Of a stretch of DNA of 64,000 nucleotides, positions 50,378 through 61,375 are shown piece after piece. How positions within the stretch are numbered: position 1 is the first letter of the stretch; each line of letters starts with the position of its first letter. The translations under genes were made by a program, and so were the position numbers. This stretch comes from Zeugodacus cucurbitae (Eukaryota; Arthropoda; Insecta; Diptera; Tephritidae): positions 7,237,001 to 7,301,000 of the forward strand of contig NC_071668.1 in NCBI RefSeq assembly GCF_028554725.1. Direction: 5' to 3'. Below the pieces are notes generated by a model. It did no database searches. It was not told the DNA's origin and worked only from the letters and a program-made list of their open reading frames with translations.

Positions 50378-52269
50378 ATTAGCGAGCAACAAACTTCAAC
50401 TCTATCGAATTTATGCTTCCAAAATAGTGCTGTATTTTTTATTGTTGTTGTTGCTACTCAAACTCTACGTCTGGCAAACATCTTCTTCGTCTTGTTAACT
50501 GCTGTTGTTTACTTTATGTTAAATTAAGTTGAGAATCGTGCAATGCAAATCAGTGCAATGAAGAAGCCACTAACTTAGCAACTCTGCGCCAGACCGCAAG
50601 TAAGTATACACATACATGTCTACATATAAGCAACTAACTAAGTGCGCATCAAGTTGCACAATCGTCTAAGGCACAACACAGCATTTTCTAATTACAAAAG
50701 GGACAAGCCAAAATAAATAAAAAAAAATAAAAAAAAGTTGCCACAAAGCGTGTATGCAAAATAAGCTTTGCTACCAGCTCCTAACTTGCTTGCTTGCTGG
50801 CTGAGTACCGAGCTGCGATCGCTTGTGTATTCTAATGCGAAATGCTGCGGCTGCCACTTGCCTGCTTTGTTTGCCTTTGCTAATTTGAATTATTTCATTA
50901 CGGCGGCGGATATGGCAGAAATAAATATAAAAAACCAAATTTCATTTGCATAGTAGGTGCATCTATTGGTGTGTGTGTGTATTTTTTAATTTATTTGCAG
51001 TTATGTAGATTTGTGCATCCATTTCATGTGTTACAACAAGCAGGTACGGGCAACTAAGTAAGTACAGTGGCAGTTACAGCCTCTGTTTTAAGCAATATCT
51101 ACTCGTTAGGAAGCTAGTATGATTACATTGTACGTTCGTATTTATAAATCAGTGTCTTTGTGCTGTTAAGAAAATCATCAATCCCAGATTTATTGCATAA
51201 TTTGAAATTATTATAAATTGCTTACTGCTACCTAGGTGGTAGGAAAAAATCGAAAAATAAATGTACAAAAACGTAAATAAATTAAATAATAATATTTTTT
51301 TGTAAACACTTTTAGGATGAAAACAAGATTTATTATTTTAACATTATATTTTTGAAAAAATTCAAAATTTTACAAGGAAAAACGAATATCCATGACAACG
51401 CAAATGAATAAGTCGCTATTGAAGCTCTCAGTTCGGCTGTCTTGTCAGTTCGGCTGTCTTAAATATCATAGAATGTCTTTGAATTCATCCGAAGTGAGAT
51501 TTCAATCGACAACCTAACTAGAGAGCAATGGAACACGGGATGAAGGGGTACTATATCTAATGGTAATATTATTGCAGCCCACCGAAATTGGGTCAAGTAT
51601 TGTCGTGAATATAACATTCAACAACATATTTCTGGAAGAGTGGTCAAAAGGCAGTGATTGGACCTTCTATTTACTACTTCTTAGGCCTATCTTCAACGGT
51701 CTAAGTGTAGCTCATTGGCCTACCAGATTAACCTTTCCTATATATTCGCAAATAATACTAGAGTTGCTTCAATACCGATAGGGACTCCTTTCTTAATTAT
51801 TAAAATGATGCTTGGAACCCTTAACAGAACCATAGCAACGTGAAGAGTAATCATACAAAAATTATGAACGACAAGAACACAAATCCAGATAATAGTAGAC
51901 ATACAAAGAGATAAATAAATCTGTAGCCAAGTAAAAGTAGGCGATCGGTGGTATCTCATAGCTGAACGGAGGTCTTTAGAAACTCGAGACAACAAATAAA
52001 GCCAAGTGAGATTGGGCAATGATCATGCGATGTATTTCTATTTTCAGACACTCGTTTCTGTTCATTCTGCATCAAACCAAATATTAAAACGACGAACTCT
52101 CCTTTGGATGCCTTTGTATCTATCTGTTAGATGCTTCTAATCATATTTTCTAACTAAAAACCAAATAGTTAAAATATATGAAGGTTTCGAGAAAAGCTGA
52201 ACACTAAACAAAATACTTAAGAAACGAACTTGTTTTAAGAACAACCAAAGACTTCAGACTAAGCTATTA
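50378..52269. other. No gene recognised
   Basis: AT-rich with a short tandem word at 51428. The plus frame 51560-51781 precedes the LINE fragment but shows no motif, so it could be unrelated or heavily decayed element sequence. Confidence 0.6.
51428..51461. repeat. Short tandem duplication CAGTTCGGCTGTCTT
   Basis: Two copies of a 15-base word separated by two bases. Confidence 0.8.
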
Positions 52270-52800
52270 AGAGAGTGCCTAACATCGTTATCAGTAGCTT
52301 CGAACTACTTTAAAATCCGACTTGTGTGGGTACCCGGTCACCGGAGAGTCGCAGGAAACTGCATAGCGGATCAGCTTGCAAGAGAGGGTACCCTAGCAAC
52401 ATTGACGCCGCAGTGGCAATGTGTGGCCAGTACGTGGTCCACTTGCGCCAGAGCGCTGGACACACTGCCTTCAAGTGAGCCCGCCAAACACTGGATAACA
52501 ACCAGCACCTGCGCAGTAGCGAGGTCTTTCAATCACAGTGGATCGAAAACGGTATCTGCAGCTACTGTCGCTCAATAAGGCTAATGTCTCTGCGATCATT
52601 GGAGTGCTTACTGGTCATTGCCCAACAGGCACACACGCGGTGAGGCTAGGGATCAAGTCAGGCGTTAGTTGCCAAAACTGTTTGGAGGAAGGCGAAGTGG
52701 AAACGTCCAAGCACTTCCCCTTATCCCCTACTTAGGTTAAAGCACCTCGGTAGGCATATCTTCGGCGAACCCAGCGAAGTGACTGGAATCGACATTTGGA
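52270..52800 (+). pseudogene. Decayed LINE fragment, RNase H end and zinc-knuckle-like motif
   Basis: Two overlapping frames (52324-52578, then 52538-52735) together give a broken C-terminus of a non-LTR retrotransposon. VWVPGHR and GNCIADQLAREGT are the last RNase H motif, GVLTGHCPTGTHAVRLG follows, then CQNCLEEGE with a downstream His resembles a Cys/His knuckle. The frame changes near 52540 and is lost after 52735, although the GRHIFGEPSEVT region remains readable at 52757-52790. No reverse transcriptase is left. Its partner lies in opposite orientation 5.6 kb away. Confidence 0.75.
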
Positions 52801-54465
52801 AATGTATGGTACATCGTATGAAATATGGTTCAAAACAAATCATCATAAATACCTTTAAATATCTTTCTTCATGCTGTCGACTGCAACGTGTTGTGTAAAT
52901 ATTTTTACAGTTATAGTTAGCTTAACGCCTATTTGAAACTATAAAACTAACAAAGCACACATATGTATAAATATACAACAATATATATTGTTAAATCAAG
53001 TCTCGCATTTCATACAGACACCGCATGTAAGGCAACCCATGTGTAAGCAAACACTCGAGGAGGAAATAGTCTACATATTGTACTCAGGCGAGTACACAAG
53101 TGCGTATGTAAAGCAAATTGCGTTTGTAATTGGGTATTTGTGCTAGTGTGATTATGTTCCGCCACTTCGCATTGCTGCTGGCGGCATAAAAGCTGTAATT
53201 ACCATTTCACCGTTTGATGAGTTTTCAATTTCAATACGCGGCGCTGAGCGAAAGAACACACCGAAGTACAAGAAGTGAGGTGTGTAGCTTGCAACTGGCG
53301 CGTTAGCAGTGCGTAGCGGTAGTTACGCGCAAAGATTCGCAAGTCAGTCTGACGCCAGCAAAGCGTCTGCTGGCAGCGGAGGGCAAGCACCACGCGCGGC
53401 ATGCAAATCAACGCAGCCAATGGGTGGCTACCTCCACATTAGCGGCCTACTCGCTCGTTGTACGCAATTGGTTAACTGTTAATTGCGCTATTTACAGCTG
53501 CTGCTGTTCTGCGAGCCATTGCTGTTGTTGTTCGTGTTGTTGCTGCAGCAGCCGCCAATTAAGTTTATGTACCGTTCTGCGACTGTTGGCATACACCTCT
53601 TCGCTTTGTTGTTGCTCACAACACTCAGTCTGCACTTGAAGTTGCTGCTCGGTAATTGATTTTTCCAGCATTTACATGACTTTTAACAGTAGTGGTGGTG
53701 GCGGTGGCGGTGACGATAGCAGTAGCAACAACAACAATACATTTTGCTTACTGCCTAAAGGCAAACACATTTTCGCATTTGTATGGTTGGTAAGAAGCGG
53801 AGACTGCCGCAATACTTCCTGTTTCATGACCAGCAGGCATTTTTATGACCACGTAAAAATTTTCCCATTACGCAGCGCTAAAAAAGTTTAGAGTGTGCGC
53901 ATTAAATATTTAATAAATTTTTTTAATATTTTCCTGCTATGAGGTTTTAGAAGTTATGAGAGACGCACTGCTGCTTGATTGAATATAATTTGATAATTAC
54001 TTTAAGCGCCGCGTTCTGTACTTTTTTTTTTGCATAAAACATAAATATTTTATTTGCGGAAAATATTCGCTTAATTAATTGTGATGCCTCATTGAAGCTA
54101 GTAAAATATTAATTTTAAATATATAACAGTAGTTAGCGTAATAGTGATTAGTAAGTGATAAAAAAGTTATGGGGAGGGAACAAATTTTTTTCGAGACTGT
54201 AAAAATAGCGATTTTCTAATTGTAATTGAAGATTGGAGGTTTCTAATGGGCTATACAATGTCAATTCACAAAATTTACTAAGGAATTTTGGTCTGATGTC
54301 CTCTTTTGATTGAGATTACTATTAGTTACTTAGGTTAAAGACATAATTTAGTTAGAAAAAATAAGTCATAATACATTTTTAAAGACCAAATATCAAAGGA
54401 AAAATTACTAAAAAATTCACAAAAAAAATTGTTGTTATTTAAGCACCAGAAAATTATCCAAATAA
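52801..54465. other. No gene recognised
   Basis: A trinucleotide-rich patch at 53480-53740 (GCTGTT, GGTGGC and CAACAA words) gives Cys-rich and Gly-rich frames by composition. The rest is AT-rich. Confidence 0.6.
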
Positions 54466-54817
54466 TTATACTCTCGCAACAAAAGTTGCTAAGTGAGTAT
54501 TATAGTTCTGTCCACATAACGGTTGTTTGTAAGTCCTAAAACTAAACGAGTTAGATATAGGGTTATATATACCAAAGTGATCAGGGTGACGAGTAAAGTT
54601 CAAATCCGGATGTCTGTCAGTCCATCCGTCCGTGCAAGCTGTAACTTGAGTAAAAATTGAGATATCTTAAGGAAACTTGGAACACGTGTTCCTTGGCACT
54701 ATAAGAAGGTTAAGTTCGAAGATGGGCCGAATCGGACCTCTGCCACGCCTACAAAATGGCGATAATCAAAAACACATAAAGAGCTATAACTAAGCCATAA
54801 ATAAAGTTATGAAAGTA

Positions 54818-55745
54818 TTGGGTGATTTTTTTGAGGTTAGGATTTTCATGCATTAGTATTTGACAGATCACGTGGGATTTCAGACATGGTGTCAAAGAGA
54901 AAGATGCTCAGTATGCTTTGACATTTCATCATGAATAGACTTACTAACGAGCAACGCTTGCAAATCATTGAATTTTATTACCAAAATCAGTGTTCGGTTC
55001 GAAATGTGTTTATCGACAAATTTTGTTCAGCGATGAGGCTCATTTCTGGTTGAATGGCTACGTAAATAAACAAAATTGCCGCATTTGGGGTGAAGAGCAA
55101 CCAGAAGCCGTTCAAGAACTGCCCATGCATCCCGAAAAATGCACTGTTTGGTGTGGTTTGTACGCTGGTGGAATCATTGGACCGTATTTTTTCAAAGATG
55201 CTGTTGGACGCAACGTTACGGTGAATGGCGATCGCTATCGTTCGATGCTAACAAACTTTTTGTTGCCAAAAATGGAAGAACTGAACTTGGTTGACATGTG
55301 GTTTCAACAAGATGGCGCTACATGCCACACAGCTCGCGATTCTATGGCCATTTTGAGGGAAAACTTCGGAGAACAATTCATCTCAAGAAATGGACCCGTA
55401 AGTTGGCCACCAAGATCATGCGATTTAACGCCTTTAGACTATTTTTTGTGGGGCTACGTCAAGTCTAAAGTCTACAGAAATAAGCCAGCAACTATTCCAG
55501 CTTTGGAAGACAACATTTCCGAAGAAATTCGGGCTATTCCGGCCGAAATGCTCGAAAAAGTTGCCCAAAATTGGACTTTCCGAATGGACCACCTAAGACG
55601 CAGCCGCGGTCAACATTTAAATGAAATTATCTTCAAAAAGTAAATGTCATGAACCAATCTAACGTTTCAAATAAAGAACCGATGAGATTTTGCAAATTTT
55701 ATGTTTTTTTTTAAAAAGTTATCAAGCTCTTAAAAAATCACCCTT
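54818..55745 (+). mobile_element. Internally deleted mariner-type transposon
   Basis: The ends match as inverted repeats (TTGGGTGATTTTTT left, the reverse complement of AAAAAATCACCCTT right) and are flanked by TA at 54816-54817 and 55746-55747, the hallmark of Tc1/mariner insertion. It lies inside the dispersed repeat at 54466-56260. Copy 60202-61375 of that repeat shows the same site unoccupied, with a single TA. The element is 928 bp, shorter than an autonomous mariner of about 1.3 kb. Confidence 0.93.
54931..55643 (+). pseudogene. Mariner transposase, DD41D type, N-terminal deletion
   Basis: Cut-and-paste transposase remnant. The ATG at 54931 opens the usual N-terminus (NEQRLQIIEFYYQN) for about 24 codons. 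A deletion near 55000-55012 then joins it, out of frame, to the catalytic half, which runs open from 54990 to 55643 (217 codons, no ATG). Lost are the DNA-binding domain and linker, roughly 100 residues. In the open part the catalytic aspartates are D15 in FSDEAHF, D108 in FQQDGATCH and D150 in DLTPLDYFLWG; 41 residues separate the last two, which fits the DD41D group (rosa-like, an inference). The catalytic core is intact but should not bind its ends without the missing domain. Confidence 0.88.
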
Positions 55746-56260
55746 TAAAATTTGGAACATAGGATCGCACTAGGGAGGGGCACATTTGAATGTAATTTTT
55801 TTGGAAAAGTGGGCGTGACCCCGCCTCCAAATAGGTTTTTTGTATATATCTTGCAAACTAATAAAGCTATATAAACCAAATTAATCTGCAGTCGTTTCTT
55901 TTAGCCGTTTCCTTATAGAGTCCAAAAATAAAAGAAGACATAGGGTAATATCTCAAGAACTACTCTACCGATTTCAATGAAATTCTGTATATAACACTTT
56001 CTTGACACCCTGATGACACTGGTGGAATATGGGCGAAATCGGTTCACAACTACGTCTACTTCCCATGTAACTCAATTGAATGAATCCTTCTGTGGAAAAA
56101 TTGTCAAAATCGAACCATGAATTTCCAAGACCCCTGATATCAAACATGAAGAACTCAGCGCCTATGGGTAATTTTTCACCGAAAATATAGGTAAATCTCT
56201 AAATAAATTGCGAGAGTATAAAATGTTCGGTTGCATCCGAACTTAGCCTTTCCTTACTTG

Positions 56261-59200
56261 TTTTAAATTGGACTGTCGGTTAAACGCTTCTTGTCTGGCT
56301 ATCTATTCGAACCTCTGTCTATAATGACCTGACTGCCGTGGGAATGGATCTGCATTATTCAAAATCTTAGACTGATTAGATAAATACCGCTGATCTCACT
56401 AAACGCAACTATCCTCAGAACCACTCAAAACTCGCATTATGATTTTTATATGATCTCTAAATCTCAAATTCCACATTTATTTCTTATAAACAAGGTCAAA
56501 TAGTGTTTTTGAAGTGAAACCTCGTTGCTTATCAAGATTTTCTTCCCGCTTCAACCACTGTTTCCAAGGTAAAGCATTACTATTTCAGCACCTAGTCTCG
56601 GTTTCTAATACAATTCTCATCTTTTCAAATTTTTCAAACAAAATTCGGATTATTTCAAGATTTTCAATTCTTTAACATAGAATAGATTCTTCAATCTATT
56701 AACTACACATTCACACACCAACCAATACGCCACACAATCAAACATCATTTGCCATTGTTGCCGTGTGGCAGTGGCAATGGCAATGGAATATAACACTTTG
56801 TCGGCAACTTATTGCCAATCAAATGATTTATATCGCCTACAAAGCGACTGGCAGACGCCCTAACTAACTGCGAACATAAATAAATGAGTGTATTTCTATG
56901 TGTGTGTACGTGTGTGTGTACGTGTATGTGTGTGTGAGAGCTTTGGCAGTGATTTTGCTTCCTACTCACGGGCAATTACTGCAGTAAATATATACTAGCG
57001 CTATTCTGATGATCACTTGCTATATATAAATATATAAATACTATTTTGTTGTACGAATGTGTCTGCGTATGTGCCGTATTACGGTGTACTGTATTCCCTA
57101 TGTTGCGAGCACGAAGATGACACTGTAATTTATTGCCAAACATAATGTCTATCTACTAGCTGATATCATTGAGAAGTGTTGTTGTTGTTCTTCAAATAAG
57201 TTTTCTATTATTTGAAATATTACTTGAGATAAATTTTATGTGATTATTTTACTAACTAAATTACTTTAATTTTGCTTGTTTGGAACTAAAAAATAATTTG
57301 TATCTAACATTTCTATTAAAATTAAGTTATTTAGCGGCTTTGAGGCTCAACTCAATATAATCTGTCTCTCTCAAAGTATTTAGATCTTCAAAAACACACA
57401 AAGTTTCCGAGGTTATTACATATCAATTTCCTATGCACCATTACACTTCTATAAGTCGAAGTTACGCACAACTGACTGGTCCTAATTACACCGCAACTCA
57501 CCCATCAAAAAAATTTTGTACTTTCCTGGGCACAAAATTCTACATAAATACATACATTCAAATTCATATGTACATACATATATATTTACTATATCCTAGC
57601 AAGTACATTCATAACAGCTTGCCATGCCACCAGGCCAGCAGCTAGTAAATACTAAGCTCAAGGGTCTGTTACGTGTAAAATGCGTATCATATTGCACTTC
57701 GTTGAGACTGATTTATGAGTGGCATTGCCATTAAAAATTACACGCGGCATTAAAAGTGAAATAGTGGTAATAAAGAAATAAAATACCCCGGAATATACAA
57801 ACGCATGAGAGGAGGAAACTACTTTGCATAGTGCAAATAATTAAAAGGTTGCAACCTTTTCACTTTTAAAATAATATAAAAATTTCAATTTCATTATTTT
57901 TAAATAGAAAAAAAAATAATAAATATTTGACAAAAACAAAATGAATAAAATTAAACAAATAAATTGAAAAAAAAGCCAATTGAGGCTCAATACAATGACT
58001 GCTCTATATTCAGGTTAATGAAAATTTTGAAGTTTTCAAAATTAATTTTTTTTTATGCTATCTTCTTCATCAAAACAATCACAATATATCCCTTTTAAAT
58101 CACCCACATTGTCTAAAAAATTCTCTGAATTTCTACTTCCCCAAGTACAGTATCATTTTTTAACCCCAGTGACCACAAACGGGTTAATTAAAAACATTTA
58201 GTATTCCTCTAACTTTCCACTCATCTCATTGCTATGCTCTGCCTAATCCCATTCAACGATGAAATATGTAATTCTTAAACACTTAAGGGCGACGCGTTTT
58301 ATCGCATTGCGAGACACTTTGATTGGCATCAGCAAGTGAGAAGACTTGATGAGAATATCAAGCCTTTCAGCAATGCAAGCTTTTTATACTTTTTAATTGC
58401 TGAAAGCTAGAATAGAAACGGATTACGGATTTTGATTTTATTGTATTCATTATAAACTATGCTGGGCTGCATATGAATTTCAGGTAACCCAGTGGACCAT
58501 AGAGTCAGTGTTAGCTTAAAAATAATAGTGGTAAAGCTGAAATTCAATGACAGATTCGTACTGTAGAGATACACCGAGTGAGATACAATTCTATTATAGC
58601 AATGTTTCTGCTTACTTCCTTTCAACGTACGCCTTTGATTCACTGGGTTATTTTCCGAAAAGCAAACTATCCACCACATTCATTTGATTAGTCACACCAC
58701 TACATGTGCATAGATACAACTCTGTAAGTGTGAATGAAATGATTTCAGCGTATAATTAAGCTATTAACTTTTTATGGTGTTACAAACCAAGTGAAAGCGT
58801 TTGCGCAAATATTTTTATTTTTTTTTTTTGTTTTTTACTGTAATACCTTAGCTTTAGTTGTTTTTGTTATTTAATAACATTCGCAATGGTTTGTTATGTG
58901 CAAGATTAATACCCTTTTTATTAAAGCTAATCTAAACGGAGCGCAGAGAGTTGCATTCTTAGCGCTACTCAAGTACTTTAGGAGGGATTTTCTTTATTTT
59001 TATTAATATTCACATACCTATATATGATGATATGTGTATCTGCTTTTAAAATTGTGTGCGAGCAGATGCTCATTCAAATACGCTGCTTTAGTTGATAGCC
59101 GTAAAATTATTTAGTATCTAGTGTGTAGTTTGCTGGAATGCGCGATCTCTTTAATCCGTTTTTCGATTATACATATATAGACCTTTTGTAGGTATGAAGG

Positions 59201-59799
59201 CAGACAAAAGGTTGGATAAGAATTATCGAATATATATTTATACTGTCCTTACAAAAGCTCAAGCGAAGCTGTTGACTATTATATAGATAGATCGAAGGTG
59301 GCTACAGCAGCAGATTTAGACCGAAAAGAACTGTTATTTCTCTAAAGCAAAAAATAATACTTAACACTGTGGAATCTATGTAACTGAGAGGTAAAATCAA
59401 TTATTTTCTGTTAAGTAGTATTTCCTTGTTCGAATTCCTCTCAAAAGGATTTGATTCTCTACGTAAGACTACCAAAAGTCCATACTAATATATGATACAA
59501 AATGAATCTATGTCCGAAAAAAACTGTCTACGCTATCTAGAACCAGTCGGTCCAATGGATGTATCATCTGAAGCTCTAAGAGAAGCAGCAGTTGAATGTA
59601 CTAGGATAAGAAAGAAGAAGAAAGTCTCACCATTGTTTAAAAAAAAGGCCAAGATAACAAAGTTATGAAGAGAAGATTTCAAGATTTCGAACCTAGAACT
59701 ATTCAAGAATGTTCCTTTAAAATTTCAAGTGAAATTTTCAAAAACTCTTGAAGATATACCCGATTTATGGTGGAAGCGTAGGTAGGTTTTATACCCAAG
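56261..59799. other. No gene recognised
   Basis: AT-rich, with a GT microsatellite at 56896 and homopolymers near 57900 and 58820. No supported gene. Confidence 0.65.
56896..56938. repeat. GT-rich microsatellite
   Basis: Imperfect TGTGTGTACG-type units. Confidence 0.8.
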
Positions 59800-60060
59800 A
59801 AGGTTTTATACCCAAGGCTTCTCTAAACTTTAAACGCGTTTTTCTCGAAACAGTGTTTTTACGACTGGCGCATGAGGTTACTCAAAACCTATTAATCCAA
59901 TCGGTTACAAATTTTAATACATTATTCTATACACATATATATAATGGTATGAACTAGGATAAATCGAAACGGTGAAGATCTTCTTTTCTTTTCAATTTGA
60001 TTTGTGATTGAAAAAACACGATTTTCAAAAAAAAATTCAAAGGTCCACCATTGTGTTAAA
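59800..60060. repeat. Fragment related to the 26181-26906 element
   Basis: Shares ACTTTAAACGCGTTTTTCTC followed by GAAAC (near 59828) and a similar order of downstream words with the element at 26181. Terminal repeats were not found, so it is a partial or diverged copy. A 17-bp word containing GGTTTTATACCCAAG is tandemly repeated just upstream at 59782-59816. Confidence 0.45.
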
Positions 60061-60201
60061 TCATACCAGAACAAAACATGTACTCTTTCCAATCCCATTG
60101 GAATTTTTCAGATGTTCCAGTGAGCGGAAATCACATGCGCCGCCGAAAAGAAGGGCTTTTGTTTAATAACAAAAACAACAACAACAAAAAAGAATGTACA
60201 T

Positions 60202-61375
60202 TTTTATACTCTCACAACCTGTTGCACAGAGTATTATAGTTTTGTTCACATAACGGTTGTTTATGTCACCAAAAAATAAAAGAGTTATATATGGGGTTAT
60301 ATATATATAATGATCAGGATGACGAGTGGAGTTGAATGTCTGACCGTCCGTCTGTCCGTCCGTCCGTCCGTGCAAGCGATAACTTGAGTCAAAATTGAGA
60401 TATCTTAATGAAACTTGAAACACATGTTCCTTGGGACCACGAGAGGGTTGCTTTCGAAAATGAGCAAAATCGGTCCACTGCCATGCCCACAAAATGGCGA
60501 AAACCAAAAACATATAATTGTCATAACTAAGCCATAAATAAAGTTATAACAGTAAAATTTGGAAGGGGCATATTTGGATGTAATATTTTTGGGGTAGTGG
60601 GTGTGGCCCCGCCCCCAAATCTGTTATTTGTATATATCTCGCAAACCAATGAAGCTATATAAACCAAACTTTCTGCAGTCGATTCTCTTACGTTCCCCAC
60701 CACACACAATGAAAATAGTTGAAATCGGATCATAACCACGCCCACCTCCCACACAAAAGTTAGGTTGAAAATTATTAAAAGTGGGTTAACTCACTAACGA
60801 AAAACGTCAAAAACACTAAATTTCACATAAGAAATGGCAGATGGAAGCTGCACTCAGATTTTTTTACAAAATGTTAAATGGGCGTGGCGTCGCCCACTTA
60901 TGGGTCAAAAACCATATCTCAGGAACTACTCGACCGATTTCAATGAAACTTGGTTTTTAATAGTTTCCTTACATCCCAATGATATGTTGTGAAAATAGCT
61001 TCACAACCACGCCTACTTCCTATATACCAGAACTTTGAAGACGATCTGAATCGTTAACTTTACAATATATAAAGTAAGCACTAGTGAAGATATCGGTGCA
61101 GAACTTTGCACAAATACTACGTTTATAGTGTGGCGGCCCCATTCTAAAAATCGCCAAAATCGGACCATATGTTTCAAGGCCCCATATATCGAACATGAGG
61201 ACCTCGATGCTTCTAACCTAATATTAGGGTTTCCAACTTTCAAAGGACTTTATATAATATATATGACGAATATGTGGGTCAAATTGTGTATTATATAATA
61301 TTAATTAAGTTAAATAAATAAATTGCGAGAGTATAAAATGTTCGGTTACACCCGAACTTAGCCCTTCCCTACTTG
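60202..61375 (-). repeat. Dispersed modular repeat, copy F
   Basis: Minus-strand, near full-length copy. The 5' palindrome GTTCGGGTGTAACCGAAC (as read on the minus strand) is intact near 61340-61357. The 3' stem-loop is partly decayed. It provides the unoccupied version of the mariner target site in copy E, near 60560. Confidence 0.92.

Larger units (their letters stand above)
54466..56260 (-). repeat. Dispersed modular repeat, copy E, split by a mariner
   Basis: Minus-strand copy of the second subfamily, with the 5' palindrome near 56222-56241 and the 3' stem-loop at 54470-54492. The 928 bp mariner at 54818-55745 interrupts it. Removing that insert and one TA restores continuity with copy F. 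Confidence 0.92.

Noticed and set aside
53424..53639. Cys-rich 71-codon frame
   Set aside because: Cysteines come from TGCTGT and GTTGTT trinucleotide repeats.
59420..59450. TTCGAATTCC word resembling a tRNA T-arm
   Set aside because: No matching acceptor stem, D-arm or anticodon arm in the surrounding 80 bases.
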